From Pseudomonadota bacterium (GTDB lineage: Bacteria > CALINM01), in contig JAOABK010000021.1 of the NCBI GenBank assembly GCA_026418415.1, positions 1-32,062 of the forward strand: a stretch of 32,062 nucleotides of DNA, written 5' to 3'. The first letter of the stretch is position 1, and every line of letters starts with the position of its first letter. A program made the position numbers and the translations under genes. Below are positions 15,812-23,958 of this stretch, piece by piece. Below the pieces are notes generated by a model. That model did not search any database and was not told the DNA's origin. It saw only the letters and a program-made list of their open reading frames with translations.

Positions 15812-16863
15812 GCTGACAATATATTATTTCTTGAAGTATTTTTTACCCTATACATGGCATTATCTGCTGCCTTTATTAAACCTTCTTTATCCTTTGCATC
15901 TTCAGGATAGGTTGCATACCCCAAACTCGCTGTGAGTTTCAAATTTAATCCCTCTTCTTTAAGAAACACATTATTTCTAAGATTCTCAAGTATTCTTCTC
16001 GCGACTATTTCTGCTTGTTTTTTACCAGTTTCAGGTAATACAATTACAAATTCATCACCACCATATCTGATTGGTATATCAATATTTCTTACCGATTCTT
16101 TAATTACCTCTGCAACTTGCCTCAATAAAAGACTACCATAAATGTGGCCATAGGTATCATTTACATCCTTAAAATGGTCTAAATCCATAAAAATTAAAGA
16201 CAAATCCCTTTTTTTCCTTATTGCTCTTTTAATCTCTCTTTCTAACATTTCGTGAAAAAATCTTGTATTATAAAGACAAGTAAGATCATCCTTTATGGTA
16301 AGTTCTTGAATCTTCTCGAAATTCTTAGCATTATCGATTGCTATTGCAATATAATCAGCTAAATGAGTTAAAGATTCTAAATCAGATTCCGTAAACTCAT
16401 CACCAATTTTTTTATTTATTAGCTCAATAACACCTAAAACCTTTCCCTTTGAAATTAGAGGGGCACAAATAATTGATTCAGTTTTAAAACCACTTATCCT
16501 ATCCATGCCAGGAAAAAATCTTGGATCCTTTGAAACATCTGGAATTAGTATTGGTTGTCTATTTACTGCAACCCAGCCCGCTATGCCTTCCCCTAACTTT
16601 AGTCTTTTTTTTACTATTTTATCAGCACCATCACCAACCACTATGCCAAAATAAAGTTCTTCCTTTTCTTCATCTAAAAGCAATAGGGACCAATTTTTTG
16701 CAGATAGAAGCTCACCTACCCTTTCAGTTATTAATTGTAAGACCCTTTCTGAATCTAAAGTTGATGTGAGTATTTTCCCTATCTCATAAACACTTTTAAG
16801 AATTTGAAACTTCTTTTCAATATCATTATTAATTACATAATCTTTCTTAGATTTCTTTGTCAT
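15808..16863 (-). CDS. GAF-GGDEF diguanylate cyclase
   Basis: 351 residues from the ATG at 16863 (a TTG three bases earlier is also open). No membrane helices, so a soluble c-di-GMP synthase. GAF domain about 20-180, including SIICAPLISKGKVLGVIELINK; GGDEF domain about 188-345 with DDLTCLYNTRFF and the intact catalytic RYGGDEF (GGDEF at 268-272). The inhibitory I-site RxxD is present (R259-D262 in RNID), so product feedback is expected. The GAF ligand is unknown. No strong Shine-Dalgarno precedes it. The 3' end overlaps the helical-repeat gene by 4 bp. No EAL or PilZ domain is encoded nearby. Confidence 0.94.
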   Translation of the reverse strand: MTKKSKKDYVINNDIEKKFQILKSVYEIGKILTSTLDSERVLQLITERVGELLSAKNWSLLLLDEEKEELYFGIVVGDGADKIVKKRLKLGEGIAGWVAVNRQPILIPDVSKDPRFFPGMDRISGFKTESIICAPLISKGKVLGVIELINKKIGDEFTESDLESLTHLADYIAIAIDNAKNFEKIQELTIKDDLTCLYNTRFFHEMLEREIKRAIRKKRDLSLIFMDLDHFKDVNDTYGHIYGSLLLRQVAEVIKESVRNIDIPIRYGGDEFVIVLPETGKKQAEIVARRILENLRNNVFLKEEGLNLKLTASLGYATYPEDAKDKEGLIKAADNAMYRVKNTSRNNILSA

Positions 16864-16922
16864 CAAAGATAAAAATAATACAAAAACTTAATAATTGTAA
16901 ATGAAAAAATTTTTATTGAAGG

Positions 16923-17180
16923 TTAGTTTTTCAGTCTTACCTTTCTCTCTAAATATTTAGCTATGTTTTCATAACCCCTAATAACAAGCTTTTCCTTTTC
17001 TACAACAAGTATTGGAAGCCCCTCCTCAGCTCTTTTTACTAAACCATGCCAAGCAAGGAGAGCAAGACCTTCAGCATTTTCTTCTGTTAGCTCTTCTATC
17101 CTTATCCCCAATTCCTTCAGATTAAAATTTTTCTTAATATAATTACATTTATCGCACGTTGGTGCTGAAAATAAAATCAT
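16923..17180 (-). CDS. glutaredoxin-like redoxin (NrdH-like)
   Basis: 85 residues of thioredoxin fold: MILFSAPTCDKCNYI with the redox CXXC at C9/C12, and GLPILVV carrying the cis-proline. Slightly longer than NrdH but of the same class. It begins 16 bp after the nrdD stop with AGGAGG upstream, so it is co-transcribed. The likely job is delivering electrons to the reductase disulfide; some class III enzymes use a redoxin instead of formate. No dedicated thioredoxin reductase or nrdG activase gene is visible here. Confidence 0.85.
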   Translation of the reverse strand: MILFSAPTCDKCNYIKKNFNLKELGIRIEELTEENAEGLALLAWHGLVKRAEEGLPILVVEKEKLVIRGYENIAKYLERKVRLKN

Positions 17181-17196
17181 TTTTAACCTCCTACTT

Positions 17197-19299
17197 TTAA
17201 AAATAATCTTTACTTCTAAATCTATCTCTAAGCTCTCCTAATTTTCCTTTGTTCCAGCTTGAAATTCTCGTAAAGTATCCTGTTATTCTTGTCATACCCT
17301 CAATCCTTTCAGAACCACAATAGGAACAGGAATCAAGAAGCCCCCTCATTGTCTTTTTACAATCAAGACAAGTCGTAAATTCAGGAGAAAAGGCTACTTG
17401 ATCGTTCTCGGTATTGTGAAATATCTTTTTGATAAAGTTTGCTAAGGACTTTGTATCGGGTCTCTTCTCTCCTAACCAGATATGAGTTAGTGAACCTGCT
17501 TCAATTAGTGGATGAAAGAGCCCTTCAATCCTAATTCTGTCTATAGGATTTATTGGGTGGCTTACATTTAAATATGTAGAATTAGTATAATAAATCTCTC
17601 CTCTCGAAATATCACCTTTTACTGTTCTGCCAGCTTTTTCAGAAAAATGTTTTAAATCAAGCCTTGCGAATCTATAAGCAGTGCTTTCTGCAGGGGTTTG
17701 CTCTAAAACAAAATGCATGTTATGGATCTTGCTAAATCTATCACACAAAAGTTTCATATGGGCTATCACTTTTAGACCAAATTTAATTGCAAAATCACTT
17801 TCGTGCATCTCCTGACCTAAATGATATTGAACAAGCTCATTCAGACCAACCATACCAATTAAATAAGACACTCTATGCATTCTTAAGTAGGGCTGACCAT
17901 CTTTGTTCATTGTAAGAAGTGCAAGAGGTCCTCTTTCCCCCTGAGAAAGAAGTTTTTCTAAGAACATCCTCTTTTGAATATGAGCCTTGACAGCAAGTTC
18001 GATTCTTTCAGTAAGTAAGTTAAATAGTTTTGTATCATCTCCCTTTGCTTCATAGGCAATTCGTGGTAGGTTAATTGTTACATTTTGGATAGCTGAATAC
18101 CTCATCTTCCAGGGTTGTTTTGCATCCTCAAAATCACTTTTTTCAAGCTTAAAACTTAATCTACAACATTCAGATATCTTAGCAGTATTTCCTCTATCAA
18201 ATACAAAATAGGTATTTCCCTTTTCGCATGCCACATCACAAATTAATTCTAAAAACTCTTCACTACCATCTTCATTCCAGAATTTTTCAGTTATATGAAC
18301 AAGTGGTTTTGGAAAGAAGAAGGGTCTTCCACATCCATCCCCTTCCATGTAAACTTCAAAAAGTGCCTTGACAAACTCCTGAGCAGTCTTAGCATACTCA
18401 CCATAGGTCTTTCCTGTATATTCTCCACCTGGACCTATGGCTGGGACATCCTCAAAATGTTTAGGCACTTCCCAATAAAGATTAATGTCGGAGAAGATTG
18501 CCTGTCCTCCACGGGCAACAGCCTGCTGGGAGAATTCAAAAATAAGCATTTGAGCCAACTGTTTTAGATCCTTCTTTGATAATCCTTCTAAATAGGGAGC
18601 AAAGAATAGATTTACCGCATCCCATCCAATAGCACCTGCAAAATTTGACTGAAGTGCTGCTGCAAATTTAACCATATGAGCCAACAGAACTTCAGGATGT
18701 TTTGCAGGTTTAGCAATTGCAAGAGAATTGGGAAGGGACAGACCAAATTTTTTAATATATTCAAGACTTTGCCCTGAACAATAGGGTCTATCAATAAAAC
18801 CTAAATCGTGCAAATGTATATCACCCTTCATATGGGCATCGGAAACGTCTTGGGAAAAAACATTTAATAAAGCGTATTCTTTCTTTATATTTTCTGCAAG
18901 AGTGAGATTAGTAGCTTCAGGTCCATGTGGGACATTAGCATTTTCTTTATTTGGATACACTATTAACTGTTCCACATCATAAAGGGGCATACCTAAACGG
19001 GTATGCATTTTTCTTGCCTTTTCCAAACCCTTTTCTATTAACTTTGCATCAACAAGCTCACGGATTAATGGAGAAGTAAGGACAGAAATCCCTGACTTTA
19101 ATATAATTTTTTCTACTTCTTCACTTATTATCTCTGCAGTTCCTCTATCTAAAAAGGTTTCTCTAATAAGAGCTTCAACAATCTTTTGCCTATTCCATGT
19201 AACAAGTTCTTCATCGGAGGTCCTAACAAATACAGCTAAATCTGTAGTATCCTTGGTATCAAATAACTTCATTGGTTTTAATTCTAAAACCTCACCCAT
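17197..19299 (-). CDS. nrdD: anaerobic (class III) ribonucleoside-triphosphate reductase
   Basis: 700 residues from the ATG at 19299, which has GGAGG seven bases upstream. The frame is open to 19344, but the promoter -10 box (19333-19338) lies inside that extension, so the longer start is rejected. Reduces ribonucleotides to deoxyribonucleotides using a glycyl radical. N-terminal ATP-cone allosteric domain (about 15-105: WNRQKIVEALIRET), catalytic barrel, zinc ribbon C644/C647/C658/C661 (CLDC, CSYC) and glycyl-radical site RITGY with G674. The radical is made by NrdG, which is not in the window. Oxygen sensitivity implies anaerobic life. A redoxin gene follows at once. Confidence 0.97.
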   Translation of the reverse strand: MGEVLELKPMKLFDTKDTTDLAVFVRTSDEELVTWNRQKIVEALIRETFLDRGTAEIISEEVEKIILKSGISVLTSPLIRELVDAKLIEKGLEKARKMHTRLGMPLYDVEQLIVYPNKENANVPHGPEATNLTLAENIKKEYALLNVFSQDVSDAHMKGDIHLHDLGFIDRPYCSGQSLEYIKKFGLSLPNSLAIAKPAKHPEVLLAHMVKFAAALQSNFAGAIGWDAVNLFFAPYLEGLSKKDLKQLAQMLIFEFSQQAVARGGQAIFSDINLYWEVPKHFEDVPAIGPGGEYTGKTYGEYAKTAQEFVKALFEVYMEGDGCGRPFFFPKPLVHITEKFWNEDGSEEFLELICDVACEKGNTYFVFDRGNTAKISECCRLSFKLEKSDFEDAKQPWKMRYSAIQNVTINLPRIAYEAKGDDTKLFNLLTERIELAVKAHIQKRMFLEKLLSQGERGPLALLTMNKDGQPYLRMHRVSYLIGMVGLNELVQYHLGQEMHESDFAIKFGLKVIAHMKLLCDRFSKIHNMHFVLEQTPAESTAYRFARLDLKHFSEKAGRTVKGDISRGEIYYTNSTYLNVSHPINPIDRIRIEGLFHPLIEAGSLTHIWLGEKRPDTKSLANFIKKIFHNTENDQVAFSPEFTTCLDCKKTMRGLLDSCSYCGSERIEGMTRITGYFTRISSWNKGKLGELRDRFRSKDYF

Positions 19300-19332
19300 C
19301 ACTAAACCTCCATATTTTGTAGTGTAGTGAAA

Positions 19333-19361
19333 ATTAAAACACAATATATAGTGAAAGTCAA
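19333..19361 (-). promoter_or_regulatory. nrdD: sigma-70 promoter of nrdD
   Basis: -35 TTGACT (19356-19361), 17-bp spacer, -10 TTTAAT (19333-19338); start near 19326 and a leader of about 27 nt to the ATG at 19299. Confidence 0.75.
19339..19354 (-). promoter_or_regulatory. NrdR box in the nrdD promoter spacer
   Basis: ACACAATATATAGTGA closely fits the known NrdR consensus (acaCwATATaTwGtgt, palindromic). It fills the space between -35 and -10, so NrdR bound with ATP/dATP would block polymerase. NrdR boxes usually come in pairs; I could not find a convincing second one about three helical turns away. Confidence 0.8.
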
Positions 19362-19380
19362 TTTTTTTAATTTAAAAATT

Positions 19381-19398
19381 TATCAACATGTGTTGATA
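19381..19398. promoter_or_regulatory. 18-bp palindromic site upstream of nrdD promoter
   Basis: TATCAACA-TG-TGTTGATA, perfect 8-base arms. Its centre is about 63 bp upstream of the predicted nrdD start, where class I activators often bind. The half-site order is the reverse of the FNR consensus (TTGAT-4-ATCAA), so the cognate factor is unassigned. Confidence 0.5.
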
Positions 19399-19467
19399 AT
19401 AAAGGATTTGAAGGGGCAAAGCAAAATAAATAACCGTAATTCCAATGACTTATTAGTATCCACTAAA

Positions 19468-19487
19468 CATTTCTCAACAGAGAAATG
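19468..19487. repeat. 8-bp stem hairpin downstream of the PepSY-like gene
   Basis: CATTTCTC-4-GAGAAATG. It lies in the gap between the PepSY-like gene and nrdD. Neither strand has a clear T run after it, so it may be a weak terminator for the PepSY-like gene or an operator. Confidence 0.4.
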
Positions 19488-19533
19488 AACATAAAAATAA
19501 CATTAAAGGGGTAATTGAATTAATTTAAATATG

Positions 19534-19881
19534 CTAATATATACTTCTAAATCTGCCATTTTTTTTGTTAACAACAATGACGTCTATAAGGCTATTCTGT
19601 TCATCAAGAACTTCAATTATAAAAAATCTTCTTCTTTCTTCCACTTCTCCTATTTTAATTTTTCTATCACGATAGTAAGATTTAATTATATCTATTGCTT
19701 CTTCTTTATTGTTAACAACAAAGGGTTTGCCATATCTTCCTCTTTTTTTACTGGATTCATAATCACCATAAGGAGATGGAGACTGTAAATTCTCTATGTT
19801 AGTTTGTGCCCAAGTTATTTGATTCAATGTGAGAACTATGGGTATTATCATAAGTAACTTTTTCATCTTTTTATTATACAT
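19534..19881 (-). CDS. small periplasmic PepSY-like protein
   Basis: 115 residues from the ATG at 19881 (AAGGA just upstream; a second ATG five codons on is possible; longer starts would run through the terminator at 19891-19915). A basic start and hydrophobic stretch ending in ITWAQ form a signal peptide. The rest (NNKEEAIDIIKSYYRD, FFIIEVLDEQNSLIDVIVVNKKNGRF) has the helix plus paired-strand pattern of a single PepSY-type domain, often linked to protease inhibition or envelope regulation. It follows the Spy-like gene and the two-component genes, so it may be part of the same envelope response. Family call is moderate because the domain is short and diverse. Confidence 0.65.
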   Translation of the reverse strand: MYNKKMKKLLMIIPIVLTLNQITWAQTNIENLQSPSPYGDYESSKKRGRYGKPFVVNNKEEAIDIIKSYYRDRKIKIGEVEERRRFFIIEVLDEQNSLIDVIVVNKKNGRFRSIY

Positions 19882-19890
19882 ATTTCCTTG

Positions 19891-19915
19891 ACTAAAAATA
19901 AGGGGGTAGTCCCCC
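19891..19915 (-). terminator. intrinsic terminator after the Spy-like gene
   Basis: GGGGG-ACTA-CCCCC stem followed on the minus strand by TTATTTTTAG. It sits between the Spy-like gene stop and the PepSY-like start, so the latter would depend on read-through or an unseen promoter. Confidence 0.75.
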
Positions 19916-19925
19916 CCCATTTTAT

Positions 19926-20522
19926 TTATTGCTTATTTGTTCTATGTTTTTCTCTTATTGTATCAAGTTCTTTGCTTAACTCATCTATTTCTTTCCTCAA
20001 ATTATCAATTTTGAGTTTATCTGGTGTTTCAGATAGTAGCTCTCTCTCTAACTGGAATTTTTTCTCACTAAGCCTTGCCCTTAAGTCTATTGTCTCTCTC
20101 CTCATCTCTTTTAATCTTGGAGTTAATCCCCTCATTCTTTTCCCATCCAGCGGACCACCCCATTTATAAGCGTCCTTTCTCTGGAAGCCCAATTTGCCTA
20201 ACTCTTCCTTATGTTTTTCACGTATCTTTTGAAGTTCACTCCACATATCGCCTATTTCTTTCTCAATTTGACGCACTTTCTGGCTATCTGGATTTTCTGC
20301 TAATAACTCTCTTTCAAGTTCAAACCTTTTCTTATTAATCTTCTCTCTTAAATCAATTGTTTCCCTCCTAAAATTTTTGTAGTTCTCAATATTCCTGCAA
20401 TAAGGCCCTCCATATCCTAACTCATTGCACCCCAAAAAACCAAAACTCTTACCTCTCGCATCCGCACCGCTAACTGAAAAAATTAAAAAGCCTAAAACTA
20501 ATAAAAATAAAGCTCTCTTCAT
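19926..20522 (-). CDS. periplasmic Spy/CpxP/ZraP-like protein with internal duplication
   Basis: 198 residues from the ATG at 20522, which has GGAGG eight bases upstream; an ATG two codons earlier lies too close to that site. Signal peptide MKRALFLLVLGFLIFSVSGADA. The mature protein has two cysteines (about 32 and 42) that could form a disulfide. Two copies of a helical hairpin follow, at about 52-105 and 141-194, each opening with RRETIDLR and closing with IREKH. Each copy resembles the Spy/CpxP heavy-metal-sensor/chaperone family, in which one copy is usual. Proteins of this type bind misfolded envelope proteins or metals and feed back on a sensor kinase. It lies directly behind a response regulator/kinase pair, with a candidate regulator site at 20595-20611. 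Confidence 0.8.
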   Translation of the reverse strand: MKRALFLLVLGFLIFSVSGADARGKSFGFLGCNELGYGGPYCRNIENYKNFRRETIDLREKINKKRFELERELLAENPDSQKVRQIEKEIGDMWSELQKIREKHKEELGKLGFQRKDAYKWGGPLDGKRMRGLTPRLKEMRRETIDLRARLSEKKFQLERELLSETPDKLKIDNLRKEIDELSKELDTIREKHRTNKQ

Positions 20523-20579
20523 AAACATCTCCTCCTTTTGTTGTTTTTTATGAGTACAGTTTATTCCTTAGATTTGGAG

Positions 20580-20611
20580 ATTTTATGGACGATTTGTGAA
20601 GATTCTGTGAA
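20580..20611 (-). promoter_or_regulatory. candidate OmpR/PhoB-family regulator site and -10 box upstream of the Spy-like gene
   Basis: On the minus strand TTCACA occurs twice, 11 bases apart (20606-20611 and 20595-20600), the spacing bound by dimers of winged-helix OmpR/PhoB regulators. Nine bases later comes a -10-like TAAAAT (20580-20585) with no good -35, as in Pho-box-type activated promoters. Confidence 0.55.
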
Positions 20612-20616
20612 TTTTT

Positions 20617-21957
20617 TCAGTGGGGTAGCAAAATGGTAATTTTTGTTCCGACTCCTATCTCGCTCTGTACTGAAATACTACCGTTAAAAAGCTCAACTAT
20701 TTCCTTTACTATAGAAAGTCCTACACCCATGCCATCTGTATTACTATAAAAGGGATCAAAAATATAAGGTATATCTTCCTGTTTTATACCTTTGCCTGTA
20801 TCCTCGATTTCAATGAATAACTTATTATCCCTATTTTCAGCTCTAACTTTTATATACCCCTTTTCTGTTGCATTAATAGAATTAGAGATTAAATTATATA
20901 ACATCTGCTTTAAAAGCTCTTCATCAGTAAAAACTTTTAAATTTTCTGGAACTTCAATAAAAAATTTAATATCAGTACCCTCTGAAAATTTGTTATTAAA
21001 AAACTTTTCCAGATTTTGAAATAATTTTCTTAAATCGACTTCTTCTTTTTTTATATGCTTCATTTTTTTCTGAATTTTATATAAGTCTTCAAGGCTAAAA
21101 ACCATTTTCTTCAATCTTTCGATCTCTTCAAGCAAGGAGAGTAATCTCTCTTGAGATAATGTTATAACTCCATCTAATGCCCCTTCAATTTCCCCCTGTA
21201 TTATTGTTATTGGCGTTCTAAGTTCATGTGCAAATTTTGCTATACTTACCTTTCTTACTTCTTCCATCTCTTCTAACTTATTTGACATCTTATTGAAAGA
21301 ATCTATTAATTCACCCAACTCATCTTTTGTAGACATCGCTATTTTTATTTTCCTTTTTCCCTCAGCAAGATTTTTTGTAGCATTATATAGTAATCCCAAA
21401 GGACTTAAAATTGATCTTGAAATTAAATAATTAAATAACAATGCTCCTAATAGGGCAATAAAAGTGGCAATTATAAAAAATTGATTTGTTCTTGTAACAA
21501 AAATACCAGTTCTTGCATCTTTTATTTTTCTAATTTCTATTGTTCCAATTTCTTCACCCTGGCTAAAGAGGGGATATGCAAGGAATTCATGATTTTCTGT
21601 TTGTTTCAACTGCTTATAAAAAGAGCTTAACCTTTTTTTTATATTCGGTGACGCTTTATTGAACGCATTATGAGTATCTGTTATAAAAACATCCCTATCG
21701 TCAAAAATTTTAACTTCAAGTCCCACAATCAATGCCAATCTTGCAGTATCTTCTGCAATTTTATTCAGGTCTTTTTCATCTTGATACCTTTGCTCTAAAT
21801 AATTAGTAACCCAATATATCTTATCTTCCAAACTGCCTTCTACAAAATCATGAAAATCTGAAAGTAAGAGTTGACGCATATATAAAAGGGCTATAAAAAC
21901 TATTATGAAAAAGAAAGCTGAATAAAAAAAGATTTTATGTTTTATTTTAAATTTCAT
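20617..21957 (-). CDS. sensor histidine kinase (HAMP-HisKA-HATPase)
   Basis: 446 residues. TM helix 1 about 9-28, periplasmic sensor about 29-158, TM helix 2 about 159-180, HAMP 181-233, HisKA with the phospho-accepting H244 in FAHELRTP, and an HATPase with N box NLISNSINA, G1 DTGKGI, F box FDPFY and G2 GVGLSIV. All catalytic motifs are intact. The periplasmic domain is not a recognised ligand class; its layout is like the CpxA/PhoR type. It overlaps the response regulator gene by 11 bp, so the pair is co-translated. The Spy-like and PepSY-like genes come next, which suggests envelope-stress or metal sensing. Confidence 0.93.
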   Translation of the reverse strand: MKFKIKHKIFFYSAFFFIIVFIALLYMRQLLLSDFHDFVEGSLEDKIYWVTNYLEQRYQDEKDLNKIAEDTARLALIVGLEVKIFDDRDVFITDTHNAFNKASPNIKKRLSSFYKQLKQTENHEFLAYPLFSQGEEIGTIEIRKIKDARTGIFVTRTNQFFIIATFIALLGALLFNYLISRSILSPLGLLYNATKNLAEGKRKIKIAMSTKDELGELIDSFNKMSNKLEEMEEVRKVSIAKFAHELRTPITIIQGEIEGALDGVITLSQERLLSLLEEIERLKKMVFSLEDLYKIQKKMKHIKKEEVDLRKLFQNLEKFFNNKFSEGTDIKFFIEVPENLKVFTDEELLKQMLYNLISNSINATEKGYIKVRAENRDNKLFIEIEDTGKGIKQEDIPYIFDPFYSNTDGMGVGLSIVKEIVELFNGSISVQSEIGVGTKITILLPH

Positions 21958-22639
21958 CTTTTATACAAAGAAAACGGTAACCAACCCCATGAACAGTTTG
22001 AATAAATTTTGGTGTTTTAGGATCATCCTTTAACTTATGCCTTAGATTTTTTATATGAGTGTCTACAGTTCTTTCATAGCCTTCAAACTGATAACCAAAA
22101 ACCTTATCAATTATATCTTCTCTTGTAACAACTTTAGAGTAATTTTGAGCTAAATATAAAAGTATTTTGAATTCTGTAGGTGTTAGAACTACTTCTTTTC
22201 TGTCTAAAAAAACACAATGAGATTTTGAATTTATAACAAGAGCCCCTTTATTAAACGACAAGGCATCTTCTTCATCAAAGCTATATCTCTTTAAAACAGC
22301 CTTTACCCTTGCTACTAACTCTCTTGGACTAAATGGTTTAGTAACATAATCATCTGCCCCTAAAGAAAAACCTGCTAGCTTCTCTTCTTCGGAAGCCTTA
22401 GCAGTCACCATTATTACTGGCACTTTTATTAATGAAAACTCTTCAACTAAAGTCTCACCCATACCATCTGGTAGCATAAGATCGAGAATTGCTAAATCAA
22501 ATTTTTCTTTTTCTATAAATTCAATTGCTTGTTTGATATTAAAAGCTGACTGAACAAGAAAGCCAGCATTTTCTAAGTATGCTTTAATTAAATTCGATAT
22601 TTTTTTATCATCCTCAATTATCAATATTTTCTTTTTCAT
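21947..22639 (-). CDS. OmpR/PhoB-family response regulator
   Basis: 230 residues. Receiver domain 1-120 with the acidic pocket (IIEDD), phospho-acceptor D53 in LAILDLMLPDG, the MVTAKA threonine and the YVTKPFSP lysine. The winged-helix DNA-binding domain about 130-228 has EFKILLYLAQNYSKVVTRE, YERTVDTHIKNLRHKL and VHGVGYRF. Start overlaps the upstream RNA methyltransferase stop by ATGA, and the kinase starts within its 3' end. A likely target is the direct-repeat site at 20595-20611; no separate promoter for the pair is visible, so its basal expression may come from the upstream operon. Confidence 0.95.
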   Translation of the reverse strand: MKKKILIIEDDKKISNLIKAYLENAGFLVQSAFNIKQAIEFIEKEKFDLAILDLMLPDGMGETLVEEFSLIKVPVIMVTAKASEEEKLAGFSLGADDYVTKPFSPRELVARVKAVLKRYSFDEEDALSFNKGALVINSKSHCVFLDRKEVVLTPTEFKILLYLAQNYSKVVTREDIIDKVFGYQFEGYERTVDTHIKNLRHKLKDDPKTPKFIQTVHGVGYRFLCIKDEI

Positions 22640-23958
22640 CTCTTCAATACTGCAAGCACTTCTATATGAAAAGTTTGTGGAAACATATCAAAGGGTATTA
22701 CCTTCTCAAGACTATAGCCACTATTAATAAGTATCTGCAAGTCTCTTGCTAAAGTTGATGGATTACAGGAAAGATAAACTATTGTATTTGCTCCAAGATG
22801 GGGTAGATAGGTAATTATTTCTTTAGCACCGCTCCTTGGTGGATCTAAAAAAATTACATCATATTTCTTTTTCAAATGAAAGTTTTTTATTACCTCTTCT
22901 TTAACGTCATTGTTTACTGGTACTACATTAATTATGTTATTCTTATATAGGTTTTCTTCGAGAGCTTGGATTGATATTGAAGAGCCTTCGACGGCTACTA
23001 CATGTTTAAATAATTTGCTTAAAGGTACTGTGAAATTTCCACATCCTGAATAAAGTTCTAATAATTTCAGGTCTTCACAATTACTAAACTCATCAATAAG
23101 AGTATTTATAACCTTCTCATTAATATATTGATTTGCTTGTAGAAAACCTCCGGCACTAATCTTGATGTCATGATTATTTAAAGCTGTCTTTAATCTATAA
23201 TTTAGTGTGGGATTTTTTATGGTAACACTTCTCTTTGATTTTTTATCGAAAAATATCCCTCCTTTAAAGAGGTCTGGAAGTCTTCTAATATTATTTAATG
23301 CAGTAACATTTCTTGTAATACCATAAAAAATAAATTTATCCTCTAAATCGGAATAATAGACTTCAAAATCGTATAAGCCAATTATTTCTTCCTTAATCTC
23401 TCTTATTTTTTTTATCATTTCAATTATAGGTTTTCTTATAATATAACAAGTTTCTATATCTACAACCTCATTTGAGTTATAAACCGCAAAGCCAAAATTT
23501 ACATCTTGTTTTGCAACCCCTATTTGAAAACGTACTCTATTTCTATAATACCATTCCGATTCTCCAGCAATTATCTCCTTTACAGGTGGATCTATAATTT
23601 TACCAATTCTTTCTAAAAGATCTTTTGTTATCATTTTTTTTGATAAAAGTTGATATTCATAATTAACATGTTGCCATTGACATCCCCCACATTTACCAAA
23701 ATATGGACATAAAGGCTTTCTCCTATAAGGTGAAGAATTTAAAATCTCAATAAGCATCCCTTCACTAAAGGTCTTTTTATCCTTTAACAATCTGTAACTA
23801 ATAATATCCCCTGTGACAGTATAGGGAACAAAAATAACCTTACCATCACTCTTTAAAACCCCATAGGAACTGTATGAAAGATTTTCAACCTTACCTATGT
23901 GTGAGATGTTTAAAGCAACTTCTTTTTTTTGCTTTGTTTTTCCCTTATTCTTTTTCAT
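22636..23958 (-). CDS. TrmA/RlmD-family RNA (uracil-5-)-methyltransferase with Fe-S cluster
   Basis: 440 residues. Makes 5-methyluridine in rRNA or tRNA with SAM. N-terminal TRAM-like RNA-binding domain about 15-73; Fe-S ligands C84, C90, C93 (CPYFGKCGGC) and probably C171, as in E. coli RlmD. The SAM-binding domain includes LLELYSGCGNFTVPL and IFLDPPRSGA; nucleophile C398 in YLSCNPST and general base E433 in FHIEVLAVL. All catalytic residues are present. Which uridine it modifies (23S 747, 1939 or both) cannot be told from sequence. ATGA overlaps with murI upstream and the response regulator downstream. Confidence 0.92.
   Translation of the reverse strand: MKKNKGKTKQKKEVALNISHIGKVENLSYSSYGVLKSDGKVIFVPYTVTGDIISYRLLKDKKTFSEGMLIEILNSSPYRRKPLCPYFGKCGGCQWQHVNYEYQLLSKKMITKDLLERIGKIIDPPVKEIIAGESEWYYRNRVRFQIGVAKQDVNFGFAVYNSNEVVDIETCYIIRKPIIEMIKKIREIKEEIIGLYDFEVYYSDLEDKFIFYGITRNVTALNNIRRLPDLFKGGIFFDKKSKRSVTIKNPTLNYRLKTALNNHDIKISAGGFLQANQYINEKVINTLIDEFSNCEDLKLLELYSGCGNFTVPLSKLFKHVVAVEGSSISIQALEENLYKNNIINVVPVNNDVKEEVIKNFHLKKKYDVIFLDPPRSGAKEIITYLPHLGANTIVYLSCNPSTLARDLQILINSGYSLEKVIPFDMFPQTFHIEVLAVLKR

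Noticed and set aside
19300-19344. Longer start for nrdD adding 15 residues
   Set aside because: The -10 and NrdR box lie in this stretch, and a GGAGG site serves the ATG at 19299.
19381-19398. FNR box
   Set aside because: FNR sites read TTGAT-4-ATCAA; here the half-sites are in the opposite order (ATCAACA...TGTTGAT).
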